A stretch of DNA of 64,000 nt from Hydractinia symbiolongicarpus (lineage: Eukaryota > Cnidaria > Hydrozoa > Anthoathecata > Hydractiniidae), in assembly GCF_029227915.1 (NCBI RefSeq), contig NC_079875.1:12461001-12525000 (forward strand), read 5' to 3'. The position numbers and the translations under genes were made by a program. This document shows, one piece after another, positions 35,480 to 48,137 of this stretch. Each line of letters opens with the position of its first letter. Position 1 is the first letter of the stretch. Below the pieces are notes generated by a model. It did not search any database. It worked only from the letters and a program-made list of their open reading frames with translations, and was not told the DNA's origin.

Positions 35480-38400
35480 GCCACAGAAAATAAAAGAAAC
35501 GTCCTAAGAATTAGTGCACAAAACAAAGAAAATAATTAAATTACAAATCTTAAATTCCGGCATGTATCTAGAAAAATTAGAAAAATTACCTGTGTCAAGA
35601 GAATGCGGGTTAACTAACTGCAAATCAAAATACATTGCTTATAGCACGAATCTTCATTTTGTGATTGTAACATTTTCCACCAATCAGAACATCTCACTTT
35701 CAATGGTGAAATCCTTTGTTTTCTAGCTATTTCAGAGTGCGCAAGAAAGTAAGGGAAAAAAAACTTGGAGCATTGAATGTTTTAAAACGTACTGCTTCGT
35801 AATAATAATAATACAGGAGATTTTTAATAGCTTTTAGCGCAAGTATCAATATCCAACTTTAGGAAAAAAACAAGGAAAATAAAAAAATACAAACGAATGC
35901 ACATAAACAAATAGAAACACACAGAAAACAAATAACGCACAACAGGAAACTAAAATCCTCAGGTGCCATTTTTACAATCTCTGTGGTGTTTCTTGTCTCC
36001 AGAATGCATTTTATATTCTTGTTTACATTACTCCCGCGCATGAAACAAATTCTGTAATATAATATTCTCTTACTCTAAAAAAAATTCTGCTTTAATTGAT
36101 CCACGATTTATATTTTTTTGTTTTGATTGTTTTTATCTCAAATCTTAGGTATCCTCTGGCATAAAATGTTGATTTTGCTGACCAATCCAATGTTTAGTGA
36201 ACGTCAATTGTTACATTTTGCATAGATGGGCAAACTAATTATCTTTAAATTGCAGTCAATTCCTGGATCATGCAAGAAAAGGTGGGAAACTTGAATGTAA
36301 AACCCTATTACTTACATTGCGAAGTACTTTTCAAAATGTCATTATGCATTACTCGCGTGACTATGTTCGCATTTTTGGCGATCCTACATAAGCTTTAAAG
36401 TCAGTCAAAAGTACATGAACCTGTACATTGTTTGATTTGCGTTTCAAGCTCGATACAATACTGGAGACTAATTACATGATTTCCAAACAAAATCTTTTAT
36501 ATATGAGAAGATCTTTGTTAATATTGGTTGATTGTCAATCTTGTCTATATCAATACGCTAGTTGCGTGTGTTTTTCAGTGACATGCAAAATTGATATGTT
36601 TATTTTTACTTCAGTTGGTCATGTTAGGTCATTTTTTATTTTACTTGATGTTACGGCACGTCACTGCATTTCATTGCTATCAACACATTAAATAAAACCT
36701 TTCACGGCAATGCACTAAAGTTTCAGGCCAAATAATTATAAAGGGGTGGAAACACTTTCTACGTGGGTCACTAAGGCTACATGGCACTAAAATTAAACTA
36801 AATCCCTAGCGCTGCGACAACCAATATGTTTCAGACTTGACAAGTCGAAGAAATCATCACAAGACTCTAAACCCTAATTTATCCTATACGTTTTGTCAAA
36901 AACATTAGAGCTTCTACATTATTTTATTTCACGCTTCAAACAGAGAAAATAAGAGGTTTCTTTATATACCGCGGGTTGCAGATAACGTCTTGAAAATGCA
37001 AGTCTGTAACAAAGTGCCTCCACATCAAGTAGATATGGGCCATTTTACTAGTTTGGTAATAATTTGATATTTATAGCTGCAACATCTAGCTACACTATGC
37101 AAGAAAAACATTTGTTCTTACTTGTTTATAATCTCGTTTCTAGATCTTAGAAATTATTTCTATTTACTGCACAGCCCACTTTAATAAAAACTAGGAACAT
37201 CAATTCCGGACGTCTCTCCTAAAGAAACGTCTTATTAATATTGTCCTTTCCAAGGCTACAATTCACTGGGCTGTTGCCATTGGCGTGTCATTTTAACTGA
37301 TCTAATCTATTTTATCGGATTACAAGTAATGCCTTGTTCACAGCAGCCGCCATATTAGTTTTTATTCTTCATTTTGTGTGTAAGAAATGTGACGCACAAT
37401 GGAAATTAATTAATTAAAACGTAACATTACGAGACTTCTCTTTATCGCTGAAAAAACAGCAAAAATTAAAAGAACTTTACTTATGCTAGAGAGTAGATCA
37501 CGTCACAAACTCCTAAAAAACATTAGGGCTACATACTTTTAATGTCTTTCTATTTGGTTCTATTTTAGGAGTTGTCATGGCACAGGTACTGCTAATTGAA
37601 ATTCCAGAAAATAATTCTAATTTTGGGCATCATTTTTACTCACCTAGTGTATTGACTTGTAAGGTTACATTTTGAAAGGTAATGGGATATGAGCAATTTA
37701 GCAAACCAATTCAATCAGCCAATAACGGTTAGCGGCGTTGACTTTAGCAAAATTTTATCCCCATCAATCAGCTTTTTCTGGTGCACTAAATTCATGCCAG
37801 TAACATTACCGTACCCCTCCCCTGCCAGTTTTTTTAAATAACACGTTTTTGCTATGCCGCATGGTTATGGTACTTACTCATTTTTTACATTTATCTATTA
37901 TGAACTTGCGCGCTAAATGTTTAGGTCTCATACCTCTCAGAGGCTTATATATTAGGCATTACTCGAAACAACGCCTAAAAATCTCTATGAAATATTTTTA
38001 ATCGGGAAAACATAAAAACTTTCGTTAGTATTATTCTTATAATGTGCATATACCAGAAAACTTTATTTTATCAAGGGAATCATTCCGTAAATCTTTGACA
38101 CGTGATTAAACTGATTTCCTGATATTTTCAGCTTATACCAAAAAATCGGGAGAAGCGAATTTGCGATTTTTCATGCGAATTTTGTAAACACCGTAAAATA
38201 TGGTAAATGACCTTTATTTGTCGGTCAGAAATTTTAATCACAATGTGAAAAGTTGCTTTAGAACTAAACTATTTGTATTATAAGCAGACAGTGGTATCTT
38301 AGACAAATTTTAAGGTTCTGACACGTCACAGAAAAAGTGCTGACATAAGGAAATTTATATTGATTCCATTTTGTTTCTTTCATGACGTATAATATATGCG

Positions 38401-41400
38401 CCAAGTTTGATTAAATTTGGACAAGCCTATGAACAGTTATGGAAGAACAAATAGACTTTAGATTACTGTTTTTCTTGCTTGAATATTCTTCAAGATCTTT
38501 TGCACCATCACTTCTTATGAATGAAATAACTAAAACTGCACCATAACTGCCTCGTCACTATTTGTGATGACGCAGTTATGTTAAAAAGATAGAGATGGAA
38601 AACAATAACACGGGTTTGTTAACGGAACAATAACATTGTTCTGCACTGAAAAATGTTTAACCGAAATCATAGCTACGGAATTGTTTATTTTGTTGCTATC
38701 TGCTTAACTTATCTGGCACTGGCCATGATGAACAGAGCAGCAAAAAACGAAAATTCTCTTGACTTTTCAGTAATGCTTTTGAGTAGCTAGGTATTCTACT
38801 AGCGTCGTTTTGATTCGGTAAGATAGTTACGGAGATCTATGAAAAGTATCAGGATAATGCTTCCCTACCCTTAATGATTAAGTTTAAATGTTTGCCATAA
38901 AAATGCCTCCAAGATGCAGTCAAAGATTCAAAAAGATAAGTCACGTTTAATAGTCATTAAGTCCATTTCTCTATTTTTGATAGCGTGAGATAATCCAGGA
39001 CAGTATTTTACTTAAAATCATTTATTAAGGCCATACATATTGGTGCAGACCAGCAATTTGCAAAAACTTAATTGATACAAAGCTGCGTATTTTTTTTTTA
39101 TTTTTAGAGATTCCTTCGTTTTTGTTGCCACAAAGTATAGAGTGGTTTAATACGACAGTAATGTTAGGCAAAGAGCGAGAGTTGGATGTATTGCTGACTC
39201 CAAACATTTTTGTCTTTGCACTTTGCTGCCAAAGATTTCAACTGTTTTTTTGTCAAACCGGTACAACTAACATCGCTTGTTTATAACAGGAGCATAATGT
39301 ATTGGAAACAAGAAACTGTCATGCTCGCAAACGTTCTGCGAAGTGGTGTGGGAATAAATGATCCACAAAAAATATTTTTTATGTGATAAAAAAGGCTGGA
39401 TAAAATTACTTTTGATCTAATTGTATTGTTACAACACGAAGCACTGTTTGAATGCTATGTCTTTAATTCTCCCTACCTCCCGCAAAATTATGTGCTGCAA
39501 CTCAAAGAGGTCATTTTCTAGATGTACTTCCTTTACTCTTGACGTTCACGTCAGTTGTTAATATGGGAATGAAAGGCACTCCTAAAAACATTCAGTTTTC
39601 AAGTTTAAACCATTTTTGTTATGCTTCCCTCATTTTATACTGGTTGCTTGCCTTGTTTTGAATTGTTTTGCTTGATTGTTTTTGATTTGGAAAATAACGT
39701 TCAAACAACATATCCTTTTCCACTATGTTTAGGGAAGGTAGCCTTTTACATAAAATATAATGATATGTAGCACGCTACCAAATTGAGACATTTATACACT
39801 AGGATATCATTGACGTTGTTAGAAATGTTTTTTTGTTAAATAAATTAGGTTCAAACCTGCTCACCTGCTACTGTTCTTAATACACATAAATTACTTCATG
39901 AAAAGAACTAAAAGCCTGCTTATATACACATAAAATGTGCCAGCAATATTCAAACAGAGAGGACAGTGTGACGTTCTAAGCTAAAGTTTTTTTTAGCTTG
40001 ATTAATAGATTAAGCTGCATGTTGTCCCAGTTTGACTCAGCTAGAGAAGCAGTCGCTGCTCAACAGCAAAAAAAAAAAACTTATCGACACCGTCATGGCG
40101 GCGACTGCAGTACTACTTTGACCTAAATTATCTTGAGAATTGACCCTCACAAATACAAAAATTTAACAAGTTCATACAATAATGAAAATTTTAAGCATAA
40201 CTCCTTATCAATCGTTAGTTCTTCTTTAACCGAATTCGGGCAAGCGGGAGCTAAAAAACGCTATTGTTATAGGATCAAATGTTGGTGACATTTCAGCATC
40301 TTTAATTAGCCATATCATAGTCAAAAATTGATATGACGTCACGCTTGTTGCGATGGTGAGTCCTTGTTCAACCTAAAACAGATTGCTCCGATATGAGGAC
40401 AATTTCTAACAGGTATTAAAAGTTATCAAATGTTTTCATATTTAACATTTAGTAGTTAAAAGGTTGCGTTTAAAAGTCTGGGAGGTGGCATTTTGTGTTA
40501 AAATTTCAAAGCTATTTTTACTCCTTAGTAACAAAACAGTTAAAGAACTTTCATTGATTTTCGTGGGTCGCCAAACTCATTATATAGGTAATTACAGCGG
40601 CATGGGAAAGGTAAACAAGTAGAAGCAATCGATAAACACATGTATATGAAAGAAAAAAAGATTATCTGGAAGATTAACCATTCTTAACATTACGTCGTTC
40701 ACGACAATAAAGTCAACTGACAGTTACATTTCGTACACTAAAGGTGTCACAATTGTGACGTGCTATTTAGGGCTTTAAAACCATTCATAAAACGTAGCTG
40801 GAAAACAATGTGTGAAAATTGTAGGTAATAAATACAAGTTTCTTATTAGGTGAAAACGTATATAAACGAGATTGTTGTCTGATGCCATGTTTTGAAGTGT
40901 GTAGTGCTTGAGGCTATTTTTTTCAAAAAATATACTAGGGAACGTATATACACCCTAAGGGTATTAAACTTTCGGGAACTTAGGAAGTTTTTGTCAATTT
41001 TCGACAAGTAGTTTTCTTTAACAAAGTCTATAACACATCATCTGAAAAACTGTTCTGTAATTTAAAAAACTGTGATGTCAAAAAAAATTGTAGTGTGTGA
41101 GAATTGTTAAATTCCTCGTTGCTGGTGAGTACCATATCGGAGAGTGAAGCTAAATTCAGGTTTAGGTTTTTCTTGCCCCAAACGTCGAAATCTAAAAATG
41201 TGAAAGGGTCCTAAACCCCTGAAATCACAAATTAGTGAATAAAAAAAATTTCAGCATTGTTGCAGCAACAGTAACTCCAGGTGTAGAAAAATTTGTATCC
41301 GATGTGTGATATAGGGATAAACAGAATATGACGCTATATGTATAAAAGATAACCAAAAATTAATTATAAAAGCTCCGAGAACGTTTGTTTGTTTTCGTTG

Positions 41401-42636
41401 CACGTTTAAGACTGTTTCCCACGTGATTACGTAACAGGGGCGTATGTGCGAAATCCTAGATTTTCAAATTTTATGCTTTAATATTTTACAGCATAGATGT
41501 TTAAGCAAGGTATACAGAATACCTTAAAGGTATTTTGAGAAATTCAAACTACACTGGAAAACAGAATATGTTGTAACTATTGCGAAGCCTCTGAGCATTC
41601 TTTTGTATTTTAGGAGATCTCAGAAAGCGACTTAAAAGTGCCTTACATCGACCTCTTAAGATTCTATTTTTCTTTTTATTTCTTTTATTACACCACATTT
41701 AGTGCTGTTTTCCAATATAACTTTTATCCTCAAAGTTTTTTTAGCATTTTGTATGTGTGCTGGTGGAAAAAAAGTAGCTCTGCTACTGGATGACTACATT
41801 TTAAACTTAATGGGGTCTCTGGTATCGCCAGTTGATGGCTACTTACATTGTTCCATATAGGGTTGAATAAATTTGTGTACAGTGTTGTGTTTAAGTTTTG
41901 AGCTTGTGATAAACAAATATAAATATTATAAACCGCAAATCTTTATATTCCAATATCTGCTATGATTATGGATGATTGCCTGCAAAACAACATACTGTAA
42001 CTTAATTCAGCATCAATATTAGTTTCCAAGGGGAAATTTAAGTAGTTGGAATTTACATTTTATGGTTAGCCTCTCTATTTTTAGGAGAAACACACAGCAG
42101 GATCATCACAAAGATTGTTATAGTGTGTAATAAGCTTTATAAGTTTTCTCTTCAAGTGGACAGACACTTAATAGATATTGCGCGCTAAGTCGAATCACAA
42201 TAATTATTGACTCAAGCGCCAAAAATCCATGGATTCTTTCTAATTCTATTATTACACATCTTCATTTACGAAATCGTAAGTGTCTAATAATAGCAGTAAT
42301 AAAATAAATGCCTTAGACCCAAAGAGTTTATATATTGTGCTTCGTTTTGTAACCAAATGGAACAAGTTTCTGCTGATATACAAAAACATTTACTAAATCC
42401 TGCAAATAATTTCTGAGGGTTGTATACGCAAAAACAAATGCAGAAAAGCATAAATTATTTTTCTATTGAAGCGTAAAATTTATCCAGCATTATTTAGGCC
42501 CTGGTGTAAATATTTGAGCACCAAAAGAGTAGACAGGATTCTTTAAAGCGAAGAAAAACAATGTTAGTGGGTAATGGCTGTGGGCAGTTCATAGATATAT
42601 ATTCTTTTTCTTTCTAGCTTTTCCGAATCTGCATCT
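35480..42636. other. Gene-poor stretch
   Basis: About 7 kb with no exon that I can support. Contains the repeat at 37918-38460. The listed open frames (35514-35726, 36428-36691, 39025-39207) lack domains, start context and splice sites. Confidence 0.45.
37918..38460. repeat. Dispersed repeat, copy 2 of 3
   Basis: Shares taggtctcatacct(c/t)tcagag, attactcgaaac, atcgggaaaac, acacgtgattaa and gtttgattaaatttggacaa with 57968-58445, and its first 250 bases with 15341-15640. No coding sequence. Confidence 0.65.
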
Positions 42637-43998
42637 CAGCGAGCACACAACGTTTAATCAACGTTGATTTAACGTTGAATTCTGGTCGCGACGTCGCAAC
42701 CCTAAATTCAACGTCTTTTCAACGTGAGTTAGCAACGTCAATGCGACCGACGTAAATCCAACGTCTTTCCAACGTTGGTTTGCAACGTCGATGCAACCTG
42801 CGTAAATCCGACGTCTTTTTAACGTTTCTAATGTCGGTTAAACCGACGTAAATCCAATGTATTTTCAACATTGCTCCCGGATTTGAATCCAACGGTCGCA
42901 AAGTTGATACAACGTCGAATACAAAACGTTGTTTTAACGACCATCAAAGATGTTTATTTAATAATTCCACCGACAGCATTTTAATCAGATTGTTTATTAC
43001 TTTAGTTATCTCAATTGGTTTGCAAAGTTTTATTTTAAACAGACGTTCATAAAGTGTTATTCTAAATCTATCCAATAAAATGAAGAAGCGTACTCGATGT
43101 TATTGTGAAGATGGGAGAAACTAGGAATTAAAAGTATACTACTGACTATCCCATTTTTCACACACTAAAGCTGTCTGATTAACAACCGCACAAGTATGAC
43201 TTAATCATCAATTTGTCAGCCATTGAATATATTACGCCGACGTAATGATTTTATGTATATATAAATATATATATAATCATCCTTTTTACCGCAGTGTTTT
43301 TTATAAAAATAATAACATTTGTGTTCCAACTTTGCACAGTTATCAAACGAAACATACACAAACGTTCAATTTACAACAGAGCGTGCTAAACATTCGTCTT
43401 TTTATTTTGAGCTTAAGAAATAGTTTAACTTGTATTTTGGGTGTTTAATATGTAAAATACAATCAATATTATCAAATTATAGTTTATTATGCAACAACAA
43501 CTCTTTATTTACTTCGTTCTCACATATTTACACACCTACTTTGTCGCGTGTAATAACCATCGTAGGCATTGGCGGGAAACTTTCGTAAGAATTGTGAATT
43601 TTGTATCCCTTCACAAAGCGAAGAGGGCAACAGGCGATCCGCGGGCGTAAGTATTTTTGTGCAGTATGTACAAACTCGGAAACTTTGTTTCGGTCTTACT
43701 CGAATAAAAAAAAGAAATGACTAGATAAAATTTCTTCACACTCCTAAATTACTCGGCTCTAGCTACTGATTTTGTTAACTTTAAAGAAACTTAGGCCAAA
43801 AAGTTTGAACATTTGTAAAAGTCCCTCTTGAGATTGGTTTGTTAAAGAAACAAAACATTTATAAGGGTCAGCATAATGGGATAGGTATTCTGCAGATTAC
43901 GGAAACTGGAGAAAGAATTATGCACAGAGAATTTTCTCCAAAAATTTCTCTCTCTATATTTTTTATATGTATGCATGCCAGGTGTCACAATATGTCAA

Positions 43999-44150
43999 TG
44001 AACAGAAATAGTAAATATAAACACGATTTTTTATATAAAAATATGCTTCATAAGAACATCATGCTGGGCAGAAATAATAAATAGACACGATTTTCTTTAT
44101 AGGAATATGCTGTATAAGAATATCAGGTTGGGATGTTAGATTAAAAACAA
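43999..44150. repeat. Two-copy tandem repeat of about 75 bp
   Basis: cagaaatagtaaatataaac and the following acacgattttttatat, aatatgcttcataagaacatc is repeated with changes as cagaaataataaatagacac, gattttctttatag, aatatgctgtataagaatatc. Inside the foldback element. Confidence 0.6.
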
Positions 44151-44210
44151 TAGATATAAATATCTAGAAACTTCACTAAGAAAATAGCTATCTGCAATCC
44201 AATTGTTTAA

Positions 44211-44363
44211 TATGCCATATATTTTTGTGACGTTAGACTTATAGAAGCTGCTGTTAAGCAGAAGAAAGCAACCGAAGAAGAAGTCCGTTTATGTATGGCT
44301 TCGGTGCTGAAGTGCGCACCTGACAGAAGTGGAGGAGCGGGAAGAAGAAATGTGGAAGATTAA
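44211..44363 (+). pseudogene. Exon-like frame captured between foldback arms
   Basis: After a possible acceptor (gacgttag, ending 44236) the frame reads RLIEAAVKQKKATEEEVRL, then CMASVLKCAPDRSGGAGRR and NVED with a stop at 44361-44363. Its base composition is richer in GC and purines than the surroundings, as expected for a coding piece. No family is recognised and no start or upstream exon is found. It may be a host exon picked up by the element, a relic of the element's own protein, or chance. Confidence 0.3.
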
Positions 44364-45509
44364 ACTTTTTTTATATATATATGATTAAGCTTATATTAAT
44401 TTTTATTCTGTGGCGGTGTGGATGCTTTTTTTAGGAAGTATGGTTTATTGGTTGTACATATTGCTGATTTTTATGCTAAAAAATCGTATACAATGCAAAT
44501 GATATTATTTTTATTTGGAATAGCCATACACAAAAACGTCCTGATCATGCTGATTTGACCAAATCTCCGAATCAGTTGCTTAAACTTTGGAAAGAAGTTG
44601 AATAACGGTTGCGAAAACATTTCTAAATAACATAGAAAGGACGTTGAATAAACGTCACAAGACGTTGTTTCAACGTTGAAAAGTTGAATAACGGTTGTGA
44701 GAACGTTTCTAAGCAACTTAGAAACGACGTTGATGATGCGTTGCAAGACGTTACTTCAACGTTGAAAGGAGGCTGAATGACGGTTGCAAGAACATTTCTA
44801 AAAACCATAAAAATGACGTTGATTAGACGTTGCGAGATGTTGTTTTCTGACATTGAGAAGACCTCTGCAAAAGACGTCAAAAAACTTTCATTTTCAATGC
44901 AAAATCAACGTCTATTCAACGTCGCATGCAACGTCTTTTCAACGTTAAAGTGCCCACTGGGATAGATGTGCATAGATTTTGATTAAGACAAGATATTTAT
45001 GGCGCCTAACACTGTAAAGATACAGACTAACAGCTCTGACAGTCAGGGCATTCCTGTATAGCTATACTTAATCAGTAATAATTCTTCTTTTAACTTTTCT
45101 TTTTTTCAACCTCTTTTTGCTTTAGTCCCGAATTTCAATTTTACTGGCTTTTGTTTCAGATTTATCAGAAAGAAAAAAATTATCGATTTCAACACTGAAG
45201 TCAACATTTATTTCATTCAAATCATCCTCAGTGTCAGTGTAACTTTAATTGTCATCAGTTAAATTCACAATAATATTGACAATCTCTTAAAATAGATAAA
45301 AACATGCTCGATGAGTAACAGCAGGAAACAGGAAAAAGATTAACAGCTTTCTTACGCATGGCTATTAGCCTCAAAAAAGTAACTTTAGCGTCAAGCATGT
45401 TACCAAAAAGAAAACAGTTTGACGAGTTGTAATTAATTTTTTGAATATAGATGAAACAGAGGATAGTGAATTTGTTCATCTTTTCCTTTTTATAGTGGCT
45501 TGTTTAATA

Positions 45510-46040
45510 AGGAGTTGTGCATTACGAGTTGTCCGTTGATTGATATTAAAACTGCAGGTTAAAAGTTGGGAAATGCAAATTACGAGTTGATTATAATTTT
45601 TTCAATTTCATGCCATGAATCTACGAATTGGTGCATAAAATTAACGCGTTCTTACACAAATTGCACGAGTTGGTTTTAAAACGCAGGTTGCAGAAAAAGT
45701 GCGAGTTAAAAAATTAAAATGCGAGTTGCTAAACTTTTAAGTGCATGCCGAATATTAAAAAAAGCGCAAATTCGATTATTAATTTTAAAGTACGAGTTGG
45801 ACATAAGCGGTCATTTAAAAAAGAAAGAAAGAATGGTGGTAGCTTTACGCGAACACTTATTAAACACAGAACTTACTTCTTCATAGTCAGGGCTGTTATT
45901 TTTATTTTATTTTTTGAGAAACTTTCATTTAATTCGCACTTTTGCAACTTAAAACTATTAAAACAAATCGTAAATTGCACTTTTATTAAATGCAGCATTT
46001 CGTAACTCTCGTAACGGGTAACTCGTAACTCGTATACAGC
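45510..46040. repeat. Irregular repeat of the motif acgagtt
   Basis: The motif (t/g)(a/c)cgagtt occurs many times from 45523 on in the forward sense (about 45523, 45581, 45672, 45706, 45722, 45791) and in the reverse sense at 46000-46036 (aactcgtaactcgt). The reverse block at the right end suggests inverted termini of a small element. The frame at 45745-46005 runs through it and is not a gene. Confidence 0.45.
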
Positions 46041-46866
46041 CTCAGCTTGCGATGTTAATTCGTTGACAGAATCCTATTTCTCAAGCTTGTACCTCTTTTG
46101 TCAAGGTGTGGAGAATTTTATTCTAGTCCGTTAAGAATAACGATTAACTAACTATCTATGTAACGAGCTATTTAAGTTTAGTAAAGTAGCCAATTGTTGA
46201 CATAACAAACAAATTGTGAAAGATTTATTGTTTAGAATTAAAATATTTACATCATGCTAACCTACAATTAAAGGGCTACAAAATAACCCAAATTACGATC
46301 TCCATCATGGATGTTACTCTCTATCCTCGCATATTTTGAATAATAATGTGTAATGACCAGATCACCACTTAGAAGGTCGAGCTACAAAAAATTATAGCCC
46401 CTTTTTGCACCAACATAGACAATCTGTTAATAATTAAATACTTTCTCTATATGGTTTGCAACTTTGTTAATTTTAGTTTTTTCTAAAAATAGATACATTT
46501 TTTTAGTATTTTTTAGTGCGGTGAAATATGCTGCGGTCTGGAAAGTATAAGTTATAACTTTAAAATAAAAAGATTATTTTGACTAGCCAAGCCAAGACAA
46601 CATGAAAGACTGTATTTCGTAGAAAATACTATGTTTAGTAGCCCTAAAAAGGTAATTAATACCCTCTCAAATGTTTTTAAAATCATTATTTCTGCGACAG
46701 TACGGTCTTTCAAAGTAACTTGTGCAGTTCAGTTTTCTTATGCTTAATTTGAACCATAATCTTGGAACTTCTTATTGATTAAGATAACCTACTGAATATC
46801 AAAATTGTGAGGGTCACCGTTGTCAGTTTGGTGATTTCTTTAGCAAAATTCATTATTACACAACTG

Positions 46867-46977
46867 CAAGGCTACAAGGCTACAAAGCTACAAAGCTACA
46901 AGGCTACAAGGCTACAAGGCTACAAGGCTACAAGGCTACAAAGCTACAAGGCTACAAAGCTAGAAGGCTACAAGAAG
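46867..46977. repeat. Minisatellite, 9-bp unit
   Basis: About 12 tandem copies of gctacaagg or gctacaaag, ending in gctagaagg. An open frame crosses it (46807-47034, repeating GYKATRLQ-like text), but it simply translates the repeat. Confidence 0.85.
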
Positions 46978-47438
46978 GAGTTTTTATCACGGAAGTTACA
47001 ATCTCATAAACATCTAACAACAACTTGTACTTAATTAATTTTTTACATTCATTAGATTGTAAAGGCTAAGAATAAAAAAGCATTTTCCTTCCCTTAAGGA
47101 AGCATTACTAGCAGAAATAAATCTGTTTTTCGTTTGCCTATTTGTATTGAGTCAACAATCTGTATGTTCATTTTTACAAGGTTAATCTGGGTTTTATCAT
47201 ATATAAATAATCTTAATAATAAGTATAGCTATAAATAATTTTTCGGAATACTATATTTTAAATTGTTTGTACGTAAACTCTCACATCCTTTGTAGTTTAA
47301 TATGTCTCGTTTAAACATATAATGTTTTGGTTCACGCAGCGTTAATATTTTTTCAACACTTGAGTAGCTACTTGTGAAAATATTATGATAAAAACTTATC
47401 GATTTACAATTATTTTCTTTAAACATCGTTTTTGAACA

Positions 47439-48137
47439 TTATTCTTCAACCACATGTTCAACTGAAAGTCTGACAAGAAATTTAAAAGCTTCTTGTATAC
47501 CATCATTCTCTTGTGCAGAAACATCAAAGTGTGGGTAATCGCCTAACACTCCCTTTTCTTGCACGTGCGTTATGGCTTGTTTTAAATCGTTCTTATTCCC
47601 TAAAATGATGATGGGAATTTTCACCTTTTTTATTTTATGAATATCAGATATTAAATCGATCAATTTTATATAGCTTTGTCTGCTGTCCTTTGAGTATACC
47701 AATACAAATGCGTCAGTTTCCACAATCTTTTGTTTATATCTTTCTACAGACCGTCTTCGGAACAACGTATCAGCAATGGACAGATTTAGTTCGTACTGTC
47801 TTACTTTTTCTTTCTTATTCTGCGGCGCTAAAAACACGCTACTTTCAAATTCCTCGTTTTCATTTTTGATTTTGTTTGTTCCAAGCATGCTATCTGCGAC
47901 ATATCTGAAACATATTGAAGACTTGCCAACGTTGTGATCTCCAAGCATTAATATTTTTATTTTACCACAACATTCAATACCCATTCCAATCGATCCATTA
48001 CTGGAACCTCTTGAGCTGCGTCGTGAAGATCTTCTTCTTTCACGCATCTTGTTAAATAATGTCCCGACTACCATTTTTACTTTTTCTATACAATCAAGGA
48101 CAATCAAGGAGCACATGTAATATACTAGTGATGACAT
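47439..48137 (-). CDS. Atypical Ras-like small GTPase
   Basis: Single open frame of 232 codons on the minus strand, no introns. P-loop GDHNVGKSS at 66-74, G4 motif GNKNDL at 180-185, and a G5-like DVSAQ at about 205-209 fit a Ras-superfamily GTPase. The G3 motif, normally DTAGQE, is here DTLFRRR (123-129), so the Gly and Gln used for hydrolysis are missing. The N-terminal extension carries a Ser/Arg-rich stretch (RERRRSSRRSSRGSSNGS, 32-49), and there is no C-terminal CAAX box. Long basic extension, altered G3 and no lipid motif recall RGK proteins (Rad/Gem/Rem), but a diverged Ras-like protein is as likely. The start is uncertain: Met1, Met8, Met22 and Met31 are all in frame. An intronless frame among intron-rich neighbours suggests a retrocopy. 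It is intact. Confidence 0.8.
   Translation of the reverse strand: MSSLVYYMCSLIVLDCIEKVKMVVGTLFNKMRERRRSSRRSSRGSSNGSIGMGIECCGKIKILMLGDHNVGKSSICFRYVADSMLGTNKIKNENEEFESSVFLAPQNKKEKVRQYELNLSIADTLFRRRSVERYKQKIVETDAFVLVYSKDSRQSYIKLIDLISDIHKIKKVKIPIIILGNKNDLKQAITHVQEKGVLGDYPHFDVSAQENDGIQEAFKFLVRLSVEHVVEE

Larger units (their letters stand above)
42637..44959. repeat. 2.3-kb foldback transposable element with tandem-repeat arms
   Basis: The ends are inverted: cagcgagcac at the left and gtgcccactg at the right (reverse complement cagtgggcac). Each arm holds tandem units of about 35-45 bp built around caacgtt / gacgtt (left 42645-42935, right 44584-44950), running in opposite senses. The CAGxG termini resemble hAT-type elements, but no transposase and no clear target duplication is seen. 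The middle (42940-44580) is unique AT-rich DNA with a short tandem repeat and one exon-like frame. Confidence 0.7.

Noticed and set aside
36061-36691. Plus-strand frame with several Cys
   Set aside because: No signal peptide, splice signals or domain; base composition is like the surrounding non-coding DNA.
42719-42901. Minus-strand frame in the left arm of the foldback element
   Set aside because: Same reason: a frame through tandem repeat units.
44471-44965. Open frames on both strands in the right arm of the foldback element
   Set aside because: They translate tandem caacgtt units and have no independent coding signs.
46807-47034. Repetitive protein frame
   Set aside because: It translates a 9-bp minisatellite.
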